From Lysinibacillus fusiformis (GTDB lineage Bacteria > Bacillota > Bacilli > Bacillales_A > Planococcaceae), in NCBI GenBank assembly GCA_030027265.1, contig JASENG010000023.1:1-47786 (forward strand): a stretch of 47,786 nucleotides of DNA, written 5' to 3'. The translations under genes were made by a program, and so were the position numbers. Shown piece by piece: positions 17,253 through 26,001 of the stretch. Under the pieces are notes generated by a model that was not told the origin of the DNA, searched no databases, and worked only from the letters and a program-made list of their open reading frames with translations. The stretch's first letter is position 1. The number at the start of each line of letters is the position of its first letter.

Positions 17253-17648
17253 ATGAAAAAATTTGTGTTCCTAATTTTAGTGTTCAGTCTCTTTTTGCTG
17301 TCTGCCTGTTCAAAAAATCCTCAAGCCTTCGAGGAGTTTTATAAAGATGCCAACATTGAAACTATCGATAAGGTCATCCTTCAAGACGGCTCAACGGGAG
17401 CTACAAAAACGATTACCGAGCAGGCGCAAATTGATGAATTTCTAACTCTTACCAAAGATATACAGTTTACTAAGCAAGATAATCAAGACCAACGCTCTGG
17501 ATGGAGGTACGGCATTTCACTATTTGACGGTGAAGAAAATTTTGAATTTACATTAAGTGAAATCGATAATACTTATTACGATACGAGCCCGGATATTTAC
17601 CCCATTGTCGATACCTATTACAAACACCTCGATATTGAAGAAGAATAG
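17253..17648 (+). CDS. Putative lipoprotein, unknown
   Basis: A 131-residue protein with a lipoprotein signal peptide: MKK, a hydrophobic core and the lipobox LLSAC (cleavage before Cys19). The mature part is about 113 residues, acidic and probably a small beta-rich domain (DKVILQDGSTGATKTIT...). I do not recognise the family. It should be anchored on the outer face of the membrane. AGGAGATG lies eight bases before the ATG. It stands alone and is divergent from the Nudix gene. Confidence 0.75.
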   Translation: MKKFVFLILVFSLFLLSACSKNPQAFEEFYKDANIETIDKVILQDGSTGATKTITEQAQIDEFLTLTKDIQFTKQDNQDQRSGWRYGISLFDGEENFEFTLSEIDNTYYDTSPDIYPIVDTYYKHLDIEEE

Positions 17649-17668
17649 AAAACCCTTGCCATAATAAA

Positions 17669-17706
17669 AACCCTTCTAACAGGAAACGAACTCCTTTAGA
17701 AGGGTT
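17669..17706 (-). terminator. Terminator of yutM
   Basis: AACCCTTCTAA at 17669-17679 pairs with TTAGAAGGGTT at 17696-17706. On the minus strand the stem is followed by TTTTATTAT, so it serves yutM; on the plus strand no T-run follows. Confidence 0.75.
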
Positions 17707-17735
17707 GAGTATTATATATTGTCTATATTCGCAGG

Positions 17736-18110
17736 TTATTCACAAACCTCAGGCGTACCTTCAACTTTAGCCGTTCTAAATGAAGTACCGCAGCCGCATG
17801 AAGCGATGGCATTTGGATTGTCGATGGTGAAACCGCCGCCCATCAAGGATTGTTTGTAGTCGATTTTCGTTCCCATTAAGATTGGTGCGTCTTCTCGGGA
17901 AACAAGAATTTTCAAACCATGTTGTTCATCTATATAATCATCTTCACCTTGATTTTGGTCGAAATTCATGCCATATGAAAGACCGCTGCAACCGCCACCG
18001 TGAACCATTACGCGTAAAAAAGAACCTTCTTCTTCGTTATGCTTCTGCATTTCTCTCACACGAATTGAAGCCGCTTCTGTTAAATCAATTACTTTCTTTT
18101 CACTTGTCAT
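17736..18110 (-). CDS. yutM: HesB/IscA-type iron-sulfur carrier (YutM)
   Basis: A 124-residue A-type Fe-S carrier. The three conserved cysteines are present in GGGCSGLSYG and, near the end, CGCGTSF. A-type proteins pass Fe-S clusters from the scaffold to target enzymes. The frame is open 22 codons further upstream, but I choose ATG 18108-18110 because AAGGAAGGTG stands six bases before it and the protein then begins with the family start. Fe-S genes are scattered nearby (yutI, lipA), but it is not in an operon with them. Confidence 0.9.
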   Translation of the reverse strand: MTSEKKVIDLTEAASIRVREMQKHNEEEGSFLRVMVHGGGCSGLSYGMNFDQNQGEDDYIDEQHGLKILVSREDAPILMGTKIDYKQSLMGGGFTIDNPNAIASCGCGTSFRTAKVEGTPEVCE

Positions 18111-18306
18111 CCCATTCACCTTCCTTCTACCTATATAATAGCAAGCTGCAAAACAAAAAGAAAGATATGTGCCCATACAACTTTATGGTTTTTTATGTAG
18201 GGAAAATACCCTCAAAGGATATAAATGGGTAAATTTATTCACTACTTCCGACTTTCACGATGATATAATAGTCTTAAAAATACACTTCAGGAAGGGGTCT
18301 AATTAT

Positions 18307-19014
18307 ATGGAATTATCGCCTTTCTATGATAAAAAAGTTGAATGTCTATGCTGCAGCAAAGCATTTCCAACAACCAAAATACGGTCAAAATTAGTGAAAG
18401 TTGAAAGTACAGACACAGATTTTTGTCCAACTTATTCTGAATCATCCGTGCCTGCATTATACTATAATGTTTTTGTCTGTGAGCATTGCGGCTTTTCGTT
18501 CACCGAAGACTTTTCAAGATATTTTGCTCCTGGGACAAAAGAACAAATTTTGGAACAAATATCAGCAAAATGGGTCAAACGAAGCTATCATCATGAACGT
18601 TCCCTTTCACAGGCATTAGATACATATAAATTGGCTTTGGTTTGTGGAACCATTAAAAAAGAGAAATTTGTTACACTTGCAGGGATTGCCTTACGAATCG
18701 CTTGGATTTATCGTAAACTTCAAAACGAAAGTCAAGAACAACGCTTTCTAAAAATGGCTCGCGATCAATATATCGAATCTTATTCAACCGAAGATTATGC
18801 ATCCACTCAAATGTCCGATACGCGCGTAATCTATATGATTGCAGAACTATCAAGAAGAATTGGCGATTTAGATATGGCAACACGCTATTATTCAAAAATT
18901 ATCGAAAGCCAGCGAATTGGCGGCGAAGCAAAACTGGTTGAAATGGCAAAAGAACAATGGCAGCTCGTACGAGAAGAACGGGAAAAAGCAAGAGCATCCG
19001 CTGAAGCTGTCTAA
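18307..19014 (+). CDS. DUF2225 family protein
   Basis: A 235-residue protein. The N-terminal quarter has paired cysteines, CLCC and CEHCGFSF, that look like a zinc site. The rest is helical with TPR-like repeats (ALDTYKLAL, AGIALRIAWIYR, ATRYYSKIIES), ending in a charged helix. This arrangement fits DUF2225, common in Firmicutes and of unknown function. ATG 18307 follows AGGAAGGGG by about ten bases. The open frame upstream of it lacks any site and overlaps the yutM leader. Confidence 0.85.
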   Translation: MELSPFYDKKVECLCCSKAFPTTKIRSKLVKVESTDTDFCPTYSESSVPALYYNVFVCEHCGFSFTEDFSRYFAPGTKEQILEQISAKWVKRSYHHERSLSQALDTYKLALVCGTIKKEKFVTLAGIALRIAWIYRKLQNESQEQRFLKMARDQYIESYSTEDYASTQMSDTRVIYMIAELSRRIGDLDMATRYYSKIIESQRIGGEAKLVEMAKEQWQLVREEREKARASAEAV

Positions 19015-19810
19015 ATAAGAATGTCTTAAAAGTGTTTTTCTAGCTTTTGGGATGTTTTTTTAATTGGCCGCTATATTGGGCACTTTCTTTACTTGGATAA
19101 GATGAAACATGTTATCGGATTAAATTGAGGGGGATTTTGCGTTTAGTTACCCTTTTTTACAATCCAGATTAGTGAGGCATCCAATTTAGACTCGAGGACG
19201 ACACCTCTACAGTCAACTGAAGGTGGAATTTCTTTCCTATTTCGTTAAAGAGAGCTCCTGCTCAAGAAATTCGATTCCCCTCTAAGCAAATAAGCGGAGA
19301 TTTTCCGTTTATTTGTGAAATGGAGCTGGTTCGGATATAAATAAGGGGAGATTTTCCGACTATGCTAAGTTAACTCCCCCCATTTTCATGAATTTCGAGT
19401 CGATAGACGGATTTCCTCCGTTTACTTTAGCGATTTTTTAGTTTAATTCCTAATTAAGCGGAAGTTTTCCGTTTATTTATTGGTAGGGACATCCAAATTC
19501 TGCTTGAGACAATACCAAAGGATATTCTACTGTCAACTGAGGGCTGATCTTCCAAAATTCGTTAAAGAGCGATCTTACTAAAGAATTTCTGAAAACATGC
19601 TTCGGATTTAAAACGGGTTTACCGTTCTTTATTGAGGTCTTCTATTCTACATTGTACCGCTTTTTTGTACTCGAATTGTTTTATCCACTGCTTGCTTCTA
19701 ATCGTGTTATTGCCACTTCCATTACTAAAAACTGTCCTGTTACTTCCTGCTGTGTCAGGACAAATCAACCGCCCTCTCTTCGATACTCGTACTTCAGCCC
19801 CAATCCCCAA
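19015..19810. repeat. Gene-free region with short CGGA..TTTTCCG repeats
   Basis: About 860 bases between the converging DUF2225 and yutI genes hold no convincing gene. Four short imperfect palindromes occur at about 19290-19312, 19341-19363, 19401-19425 and 19453-19477, sharing a CGGAGATTTTCCG-like core flanked by TAAG / TTTATT. A longer diverged unit of about 100 bases appears twice, at about 19172-19275 and 19486-19590 (shared GTCAACTGA, TTCGTTAAAGAG, AAGAAATT/AAGAATTT). The same short motif recurs at 23.6-23.9 kb. Confidence 0.6.
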
Positions 19811-19860
19811 AATAAAAAGTCCGATTCAGAAAACAAATCTGTTTTCCAAATCGAACTTCT
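19811..19860 (-). terminator. Terminator of yutI
   Basis: On the minus strand AAGTTCGATTTGGAAAACAG folds back on a matching CTGTTTTC..AATCGGACTT arm with small mismatches, followed by TTTTTATTTT at 19811-19819. Confidence 0.7.
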
Positions 19861-19874
19861 CATCAACTTTATTA

Positions 19875-20111
19875 TTAGAATACTTGTTCTACTTCCACAA
19901 TTCCTGGTACTTCTTCTAGAAGAGCACGTTCGATACCTGCTTTTAGAGTGATTGTTGAACTTGGGCAGCTACCGCATGCACCTAATAGGCGTAGGCGAAC
20001 GATACCGTCTTCTACATCAACTAATTCACAGTCTCCTCCATCGCGAAGTAAAAATGGACGCAATTTATCTAAAACTTCTTGGACTTGTTCTTTTTGTTCT
20101 AATTCTGTCAT
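19875..20111 (-). CDS. yutI: NifU C-terminal domain protein (YutI), Fe-S scaffold
   Basis: A 78-residue Nfu-type protein. The cluster-binding motif CGSCPSS (CxxC) is at about residues 53-59, after [17 protein letters not shown]. Nfu proteins bind a 4Fe-4S cluster between two subunits and hand it to clients. The short length is the usual stand-alone form in Bacillales. It is divergent from yuzD, as in B. subtilis. The site upstream of the ATG is GGAG-like (GGAGTCGAGGGAA). Confidence 0.9.
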   Translation of the reverse strand: MTELEQKEQVQEVLDKLRPFLLRDGGDCELVDVEDGIVRLRLLGACGSCPSSTITLKAGIERALLEEVPGIVEVEQVF

Positions 20112-20195
20112 TTCCCTCGACTCCTTTCATTAAAATAATTATAATGTGAAGAAAGAAAAAAATCCATAATTTGAGTTCATGAAAGGTTGATATCT

Positions 20196-20525
20196 ATGAT
20201 AGAAAATAATCCCATTATTGAAGTTTTTGGTGCCGAAGTCATTTGTGCCAGCTGTGTTAATGCACCCTCTTCCAAAGATACATATGAATGGCTGCAAGCT
20301 GCCATCAGTCGAAAATTCCCAAAGGACTCCTTTACAATTCGCTATATCGATATTGAACAACCTTTAGAGAACGAGCGTGATAAAGAGTGGGCAGAACGTA
20401 TTCAAAACGATGAATTCTTCTATCCACTTGTGCTTATCAATGGAAACGTTATCGGTGAAGGTTATATTCAAATTCAACCAGTCTTCTCTACTTTAGAAAA
20501 ACTTGGATTTGTCCCTGCTGAATAA
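20196..20525 (+). CDS. yuzD: YuzD family thioredoxin-fold protein
   Basis: A 109-residue protein. GAEVICASCVNAPSSKDTYEWL near the N-terminus has a CxxC pair (ICASC) in the place expected of a thioredoxin/glutaredoxin-like fold, and FYPLVLINGNVIGEG is a glutaredoxin-like cis-Pro region. It belongs to the YuzD (DUF1462) group. A redox role, perhaps linked to neighbouring Fe-S genes, is an inference. ATG 20196 is preferred over TTG 20187 because AAAGG ends nine bases before it. Confidence 0.85.
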   Translation: MIENNPIIEVFGAEVICASCVNAPSSKDTYEWLQAAISRKFPKDSFTIRYIDIEQPLENERDKEWAERIQNDEFFYPLVLINGNVIGEGYIQIQPVFSTLEKLGFVPAE

Positions 20526-20541
20526 TAATACGATTTATTAA

Positions 20542-20602
20542 ACAAAATCTCTATATGCTTGTTATCGCCATCCAACAAGTAATAGAGATTTTGTATTTTT
20601 TA
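20542..20602. terminator. Two-way terminator between yuzD and yutJ
   Basis: ACAAAATCTCTA at 20542-20553 pairs with TAGAGATTTTGT at 20583-20594, with an inner CTTGTT / AACAAG stem and a T-run at 20596-20602. Confidence 0.85.
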
Positions 20603-20634
20603 TTATGCTTCAGTTAATTGAAAATTATTTGTGC

Positions 20635-21708
20635 TTATTGAGAATCATTTTGCCATTTATACATCCAAAGCAAGCCGGATTTCATTAAACGTGCAATACG
20701 TCCTGTTACAGTTGTATCAGCTAAGTGAACAAACCCTTGCTTCTTCCCTAATGAACCCATGAATCCTTTTAATTTGATTGGCGGCAATTTTTCAGGAAGC
20801 GGTTCATTGTTCCAGCGATACTTAAGAACTTTCACTACTCTTTCCGCCTGTTCTTCCGCAAGTTGCGCCGTTGCAGGTAAGTCAGATGCAGCACAATCTC
20901 CAATTACAAATACATTTTCATCATCCAACAGGTGGTAATGTTCTGTAATTAGCGGGCGACCTTTTTTATCTTGTTCAACGTCCATATCACGTACGACTTT
21001 TACTGGCTTTACCCCAGCAGTCCAAACTACAGCATCAACATCAATAACTTGATCGTGATTATGAAGCTTAGTAGGTTCTACCATTGTAATATTCGATTCT
21101 GCAATAACATCAACATCGTTTTTAACAAACCAGTCTTTTACGTAATTACTTAGCTTCTCAGGGAAAGCACGTAAAATTCGTGGTGAACGATCGAATAATT
21201 TTATTTTTAAATCTGAACGGCTTTCGCGTAATTCACTAGCTAATTCAATACCGCTTAATCCAGCACCGACTATTCCTACAACCGATCCTGGCGGTAATCC
21301 GCAAAGCGTTTCAAAAGTTGTACGAGACTTAGCAATTGTTTGGATACTATAACTATTTTCTTCAGCACCTGGTACATTGTGATAGTCATCTTCGCAACCT
21401 AAACCAATAACTAAATCATCATATTCAACTTTTTTGCCGTTATCTAGATAAACAACTTTCTCTTTTCGATCAATTTTCGTGATTTCACCATAAACCGCTT
21501 CTAAACGCTCATGTTCCGGAAAGCTTACACGAATATGTTTGTCTGTTGTAGTTCCAGCCGCAAGTGCATAGAATTCAGTTTTCAAGCTGTGATGAGACGT
21601 ACGGTCAATGATAATAATCTTTGTGTCTTTTGGAAAGTTATTCGGTAATAAGCGTAGTAAAATACGCATGTTGCCGTAACCTCCGCCTAGTAAAACTAGT
21701 TTTCTCAT
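20635..21708 (-). CDS. yutJ: FAD-dependent NADH dehydrogenase-like protein (YutJ)
   Basis: A 357-residue type II NADH dehydrogenase-like flavoprotein. The N-terminal FAD-binding segment is KLVLLGGGYGNMRILLRLLP. The NAD(P)H-binding glycine motif is VGIVGAGLSGIELASELRES around residue 147, and the second FAD-binding segment is VFVIGDCAASDLPATAQLAEEQAE. The quinone-contact C-terminal segment is short, so whether it reduces quinone is uncertain. Position next to yuzD and yuzB matches B. subtilis. It is divergent from yuzB. Confidence 0.87.
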   Translation of the reverse strand: MRKLVLLGGGYGNMRILLRLLPNNFPKDTKIIIIDRTSHHSLKTEFYALAAGTTTDKHIRVSFPEHERLEAVYGEITKIDRKEKVVYLDNGKKVEYDDLVIGLGCEDDYHNVPGAEENSYSIQTIAKSRTTFETLCGLPPGSVVGIVGAGLSGIELASELRESRSDLKIKLFDRSPRILRAFPEKLSNYVKDWFVKNDVDVIAESNITMVEPTKLHNHDQVIDVDAVVWTAGVKPVKVVRDMDVEQDKKGRPLITEHYHLLDDENVFVIGDCAASDLPATAQLAEEQAERVVKVLKYRWNNEPLPEKLPPIKLKGFMGSLGKKQGFVHLADTTVTGRIARLMKSGLLWMYKWQNDSQ

Positions 21709-21898
21709 AAAATACTCCCCTATATCTATTGTCGATTTGTATCATGAAAATCGTTCACAATTTATCCATAAAGAGTATAACTTATTGTGAGATGTTTCAC
21801 AATATCTTTAGCTAATTTTTTGTGAAAAGTTTCACAAAAACTCATTCATTGACGAAAATAGAAAAACAGAGTAGAGTGTCTAGTGAGGTGACAACTGC

Positions 21899-22135
21899 GT
21901 GAATCCATTAGTAGAGTTTTGCATTAGTAATCTAGCAAATGGTGCTCAAGAAACTTATGATATTCTAGAAAACGATCCAGACATTGATGTTCTCGAATAT
22001 GGGTGCTTAAGCTATTGTTCGTTGTGCGATCAAAATTTATACGCACTAGTAAACGGTGATATTGTAGAAGCCGATACACCGGAAGAATTGACTAAAAAAA
22101 TCTATCAATACATTGAAGAAAATCCCCTTTTCTAG
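21899..22135 (+). CDS. yuzB: YuzB family (DUF1450) small Cys-rich protein
   Basis: A 78-residue protein with conserved cysteines, FCISN near the start and [24 protein letters not shown] in the middle. This is the DUF1450/YuzB pattern. The CxxxCxxC spacing suggests metal or Fe-S binding, but this is not shown. The start is GTG, eight bases after GAGGTG at 21885-21890. It is divergent from yutJ, as in B. subtilis. Confidence 0.85.
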   Translation: MNPLVEFCISNLANGAQETYDILENDPDIDVLEYGCLSYCSLCDQNLYALVNGDIVEADTPEELTKKIYQYIEENPLF

Positions 22136-22155
22136 CAGTAAGGGCCAATCATATG

Positions 22156-22196
22156 AAAAAATCCGCGCACAATCCATAGTGTACGCGGATTTTTTA
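22156..22196. terminator. Two-way terminator between yuzB and yutF
   Basis: AAAAAATCCGCG arm at 22156-22167 pairs with CGCGGATTTTTT at 22184-22195. Confidence 0.9.
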
Positions 22197-22198
22197 TT

Positions 22199-22966
22199 TT
22201 ACAATATCTCTAACTCTTCAATACAATACGTAGGTTGCAGTTCTTTTTGTAATACGAGTTCTGTACTTACAACACCTGTATTGACATGAATCGTATCGCA
22301 GCCAAATCGAATCCCGCATAGGATATCTGTGTCATAATTGTCGCCAATCATCACCATATCTTCTTTTTCAAAGCCATACTCCTGCTGGATGATTTCAAGC
22401 ATGACAGGCGAAGGTTTTCCTACGAAGGTTGGCTCTACTTGTGCTACATTTGCAACAAGATGTACAAAAGAACCGTTTCCAGGAAGAAAGCCCAGCTCAG
22501 AAGGAAAACGAATATCTTCATTTGTCCCTACCAATTTTGCACCTGCTTGAACGGCAAGGGATGCTTTGACCAATTTCATATAGTCATTAGTCCGATCCAT
22601 CCCCATAACAACAACATTGGGTCTTGCGTCATCTGTATCCACAAGATTCAGCCCTTCCGATTCTAAAGCCGTACGAATGCCATCTGAGCCAATCATAAAA
22701 ACATCCGCATCTTTAAAATTTTGAGCAATATATTTTGCAGTGGTTAATGCACTAGAATAAATACGATTCGTTGGCGTATCAATTCCCATATCAGCTAAAA
22801 CCTGTTGTAATTGCTCTGGTGTTTTTGACGAATTATTCGTTACGAAAAAATACTCCAGCTGCTCTTTCTGCAGATGATGAATAAAACGGATAGCTGAGTC
22901 AATGCCCTTTTTTCCACGATAAACGGTTCCGTCTAAATCAAAACAATAGGCTTTATACTTTCTCAC
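22199..22966 (-). CDS. yutF: HAD-superfamily phosphatase, NagD/YutF type
   Basis: A 255-residue HAD hydrolase with a type IIA cap. Motif I is DLDGTVYRG (catalytic Asp about residue 10), motif II is FVTNNSS, and motif III/IV is GKPSPVML...MIGDNYDTDI. All catalytic residues are present. Relatives dephosphorylate small sugar or nucleotide phosphates and p-nitrophenyl phosphate. It overlaps yutE by four bases, so the two are translationally coupled. Confidence 0.9.
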   Translation of the reverse strand: MRKYKAYCFDLDGTVYRGKKGIDSAIRFIHHLQKEQLEYFFVTNNSSKTPEQLQQVLADMGIDTPTNRIYSSALTTAKYIAQNFKDADVFMIGSDGIRTALESEGLNLVDTDDARPNVVVMGMDRTNDYMKLVKASLAVQAGAKLVGTNEDIRFPSELGFLPGNGSFVHLVANVAQVEPTFVGKPSPVMLEIIQQEYGFEKEDMVMIGDNYDTDILCGIRFGCDTIHVNTGVVSTELVLQKELQPTYCIEELEIL

Positions 22967-23415
22967 TTTTCTTGCTCCGGCAAAAATGCTGAAACAGGAC
23001 CCAGCTCATTTTCTAAGTAATTTTTAACAAGTGCTGAGAACTGTTTAACCGCCTCTAGATTAGCTGTAAGCACTTTTAAAACTAGTTCGTTATCTACTTG
23101 CACAAATTCTCTAACCAGCATTTTACGCAAGCCGACAATCTCTTTAAAAGGCTTGTCCATCTCTGGAGTAATTACCTTCTCATCGACAAGAATATCGATA
23201 ATATCTTCATAGCTCCCTGGATCACGCATAATAAATCCATCAATGATTAAATTTCCAACATCCATCAAGGCTTCCATTGTATTATGGCCAATACGTTGCA
23301 AAGCTAGGGCTGTAATATCATTTTGTAACCAATTCTCTTCTTTTTCAAAAATGGAAATCAGCTCATTAAGGTGTTTTAAAGTTACTGAAATTTTATTACG
23401 ATCTACAAAATACAT
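22963..23415 (-). CDS. yutE: DUF86 HEPN-fold protein (YutE), probably not a nuclease
   Basis: A 150-residue all-helical protein of the DUF86 (HepT-like HEPN) group. In active HepT toxins the motif is R-x4-H-x-Y. Here the matching stretch is RKMLVREFVQVD, with Arg in place of His and Phe in place of Tyr. No MNT nucleotidyltransferase partner gene is next to it. I therefore expect a housekeeping role rather than a toxin. ATG 23415 follows GGGGGA; an in-frame ATG at 23430 has a poorer site. It is first gene of a two-gene unit with yutF. Confidence 0.82.
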   Translation of the reverse strand: MYFVDRNKISVTLKHLNELISIFEKEENWLQNDITALALQRIGHNTMEALMDVGNLIIDGFIMRDPGSYEDIIDILVDEKVITPEMDKPFKEIVGLRKMLVREFVQVDNELVLKVLTANLEAVKQFSALVKNYLENELGPVSAFLPEQEK

Positions 23416-23430
23416 AAATGGTTCCCCCAT

Positions 23431-24083
23431 GATTTAAAGTTGATAGTTACTTGTCTTCTTTTTTAAAATGAAGATAAATGATGAAACGTTTAATGCCAAC
23501 GTTTCAAAGGTGTTTCTAAAATATCTACGTTGCATATTATAGCATAATACGGCAATTATTTGTGAGAAGCTGCGGGGAGCCTGTGGAATATTTTAATAAG
23601 ACGAGCATTGTTTATGGTGAGCACTCAATCTGACAAATTACCGGAGATTTTCCGCTTATTCTACTTTTGCGAGATACTCCATTCGATTCAGAAGGTTCCC
23701 TCTTATCAGGGTTAGCATTCAATCAGAAAGATAGACGGAAATTTTCCGCTTAATCAGAAAATATGATAAAAAACCGCTTGAATAGACGGAGAAATTACGC
23801 CTATCAACTAAAAAAACAAATAAATGGAGGATTTTTAGTAGCATAGGGGGAAAATCTCCCTTTATTTAACCCCGAAAGAGCCCCATCCCACAGATAACCG
23901 GAAAATCTCCCCTTATGTTTACTTCGAGAGTTACCTAGTTAGGAACCAGAATTTTTATCTTGCTTCAAGCAATCTAATAGAACAACTTTTCTTCCTTAAT
24001 TCTAATGGGTTTTTGAAATTAGTTGATAGTTATTTCGCTTCTATAGTAACATATTCTAGAGAGTTGGAAGGGGCATATACAAT
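23431..24083. repeat. Gene-free region with five short CGGA..TCCG repeats
   Basis: About 650 bases between the divergent yutE and DUF3055 genes carry no convincing gene. Related short motifs lie at about 23636-23660, 23730-23755, 23781-23805, 23843-23867 and 23892-23920, with cores such as CGGAGATTTTCCG and CGGAAATTTTCCG, in both orientations. Two of them share an upstream phrase (GCA-TCAATC-GA). The family is the same as at 19.3-19.5 kb. Confidence 0.6.
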
Positions 24084-24350
24084 ATGGAGCGTTTTTTCTT
24101 ATATGATGATGTAGAAGAGTCAAAAACACGATTTGTCAGTTTTACTGGGAAGAAATTGCGTTATGATTTGGCTATTATGCAATCCTCTCGTTTTTTTGGA
24201 AAAGTATTAGTTTTGGACATGCAAATGGGTCGCTTTGCCATTATCGGTCCAGATGATGTGGAAGAGCCCGGATACTTGGAGCATGCCTTCAACAAAACTG
24301 AAGAAGAAGCTGAGGACTTACGCGAATATTTAACTGAGTTATTGGCGTAA
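24084..24350 (+). CDS. DUF3055 family protein
   Basis: An 88-residue acidic protein of a compact alpha/beta type. RFVSFTGKKLRYDLAIMQSSRFFGKVLVLDMQMGRFAIIGPDD matches my memory of DUF3055, found throughout Bacillales. No catalytic motif is visible and the function is unknown. GGAAGGGG stands about eleven bases before the ATG. It is probably monocistronic, with its own terminator. Confidence 0.78.
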   Translation: MERFFLYDDVEESKTRFVSFTGKKLRYDLAIMQSSRFFGKVLVLDMQMGRFAIIGPDDVEEPGYLEHAFNKTEEEAEDLREYLTELLA

Positions 24351-24390
24351 AAAATGACACTTGATGAATTACTCATCGAGTGTCATTTTT
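24351..24390. terminator. Two-way terminator after the DUF3055 gene
   Basis: AAAATGACACT at 24351-24361 pairs with AGTGTCATTTTT at 24379-24390, between convergent genes. Confidence 0.9.
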
Positions 24391-24397
24391 ATTTAGA

Positions 24398-25834
24398 TTA
24401 TTTGGTTTCTGCAGTTTTTTCAGCTTTCGCAGGTTTTTTTAGCGGCGTGAACAAAGTGATGACTAAAGCAATAACCGCTAGAATTGTCATGAAGTAGTAA
24501 GCATCACCCGAGGCATAGATGGATGACAATGCCCTAATTCCTTCTGTTAGGCCTTCTGCACTTAAATTCCCTGCATAGTCTGTTTGTTTGGCAGTATAAA
24601 TTGTTACGATAACCGCTGCACCAATGGCTCCTGCAATTTGGCGAACCGTATTATTTACCGCTGTACCATGTGTCACAAGCTCCTTCGGCAACGCATTTAA
24701 GCCTGCTGTGTTCAATGGCATTGTGATAAAGCTTAAACCAATACGCAAGAAGATTGTACGGATCATTAAGAAGGTAAATGTAGTTGTCTCACTTAAGTCG
24801 GTTACAACCCACATAGATGGAATAACGAATATTAAACCAATAATGAATAATGGCTTTGCACCGAACCGGTCGAATAATTTTCCTGTAACAGGCGATAACA
24901 ACGCGTTGATAACGGCCCCGGGCAATAATAATAGACCTGCATCAAATGCCGTAAAACCTCGGCCATTTTGTAAATAGATCGGCAATAAAATCATATCAGC
25001 ATATAGCATCATTGTTACGATAATGTTAATAAACGAAGTCAATGTAAATGTTTTATTTTGGAATACTCGCACATTCAATAACGGGTCACTTGAACGTAAT
25101 TGACGAATTGTAAAGTACGCCAATACTAACACTCCTGCGATGATTTCTGATAGTACCCACACATCATCCCAGCCATGACTGCCTGCATTACTAAATCCAT
25201 ATAAAACAAGTCCGAAACCGATTGTTGAAAGTATGACACTGAATACATCCAAATCAGCTTTTTCTCCTTCATTTACGTTGATTAAATACTTATACGCAAG
25301 TAAAATCACAACTACAACAAATGGAATAATTCCGATAAATAACCAATGCCAGGATACATATTCGACAATGAAACCAGATAATGTTGGACCGATTGCCGGG
25401 GCGAAAATCAATGCAATCCCAACTAGCCCCATTGCACTTCCTCGTCTTTCAGGCGGGAAAATAAACATAACAGTGTTCATCATAAGCGGCATAATAATTC
25501 CTGCCCCTGCTGCTTGAATCATACGCCCTGTCAATAAAATTGCAAAATTCGGTGCTGCCGCGCAGAAAATCGAGCCGATTAATAATAAAAGCATCGAGCT
25601 TATAAATAATTGACGAGTTGAAAAACGTTTCATTAAAAATGCCGTTACGGGAATCAACACACCGTTAACCAGCATGAATCCTGTTGCCAGCCATTGAACA
25701 GTTGTCCCATTTACATGGAACACTTCCATAAAAGTACTTAATGCTACATTTAAAATTGTTTGGTTTAATATGGAGATAAATCCTCCAATCAATAATACAA
25801 ACAATAATACTTTTGTATTTATTTGTTGGGTCAT
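24398..25834 (-). CDS. MFS drug transporter, DHA2 (EmrB/QacA) family
   Basis: A 478-residue protein with about 14 membrane segments. It shows the DHA2 pattern: LNQTILNVALSTF, WLATGFMLVNGVLIPVTAFL, GRMIQAAGAGIIMPLM (motif C-like region) and GPTLSGFIVEYVSWHWLF. Such pumps export lipophilic or cationic drugs in exchange for H+. The divergent TetR gene at 26002 is the likely repressor. GGGAGG lies upstream of the ATG. Confidence 0.88.
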   Translation of the reverse strand: MTQQINTKVLLFVLLIGGFISILNQTILNVALSTFMEVFHVNGTTVQWLATGFMLVNGVLIPVTAFLMKRFSTRQLFISSMLLLLIGSIFCAAAPNFAILLTGRMIQAAGAGIIMPLMMNTVMFIFPPERRGSAMGLVGIALIFAPAIGPTLSGFIVEYVSWHWLFIGIIPFVVVVILLAYKYLINVNEGEKADLDVFSVILSTIGFGLVLYGFSNAGSHGWDDVWVLSEIIAGVLVLAYFTIRQLRSSDPLLNVRVFQNKTFTLTSFINIIVTMMLYADMILLPIYLQNGRGFTAFDAGLLLLPGAVINALLSPVTGKLFDRFGAKPLFIIGLIFVIPSMWVVTDLSETTTFTFLMIRTIFLRIGLSFITMPLNTAGLNALPKELVTHGTAVNNTVRQIAGAIGAAVIVTIYTAKQTDYAGNLSAEGLTEGIRALSSIYASGDAYYFMTILAVIALVITLFTPLKKPAKAEKTAETK

Positions 25835-25942
25835 ACCGTAATTGTCCTCCCTTTACTTTATCAACACAGTGACGATAAAATAGATTTTAGCAACTTATAA
25901 ATGAAGAAACCACCAACAATATTTTATAAAACGTCAACTATA

Positions 25943-25965
25943 CAACAATTCTATTAAAAGTGTTG
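25943..25965. promoter_or_regulatory. Possible operator between the drug pump and TetR genes
   Basis: CAACA at 25943-25947 and TGTTG at 25961-25965 form an inverted repeat with a 13-base AT-rich centre, 37 bases before the tetR start. The arms are short, so this is a weak candidate. Confidence 0.3.
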
Positions 25966-26001
25966 GAAAAGTAATCTTTATTAGACAATGGAGGCATTGA
26001 A

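Noticed and set aside
18169..18306. Longer N-terminus for the DUF2225 protein
   Set aside because: The extra codons lack a ribosome site and overlap the yutM leader; AGGAAGGGG supports ATG 18307.
19619..19951. Overlapping open frames on both strands beside yutI
   Set aside because: No ribosome sites, low-complexity content, and they overlap the yutI gene and its terminator.
22963..23415. HepT toxin of a HepT/MntA toxin-antitoxin system
   Set aside because: The catalytic His is replaced and no antitoxin gene adjoins it.
19290..23920. CRISPR array
   Set aside because: The repeats are short, degenerate, in mixed orientation and unevenly spaced, and no cas genes are present.
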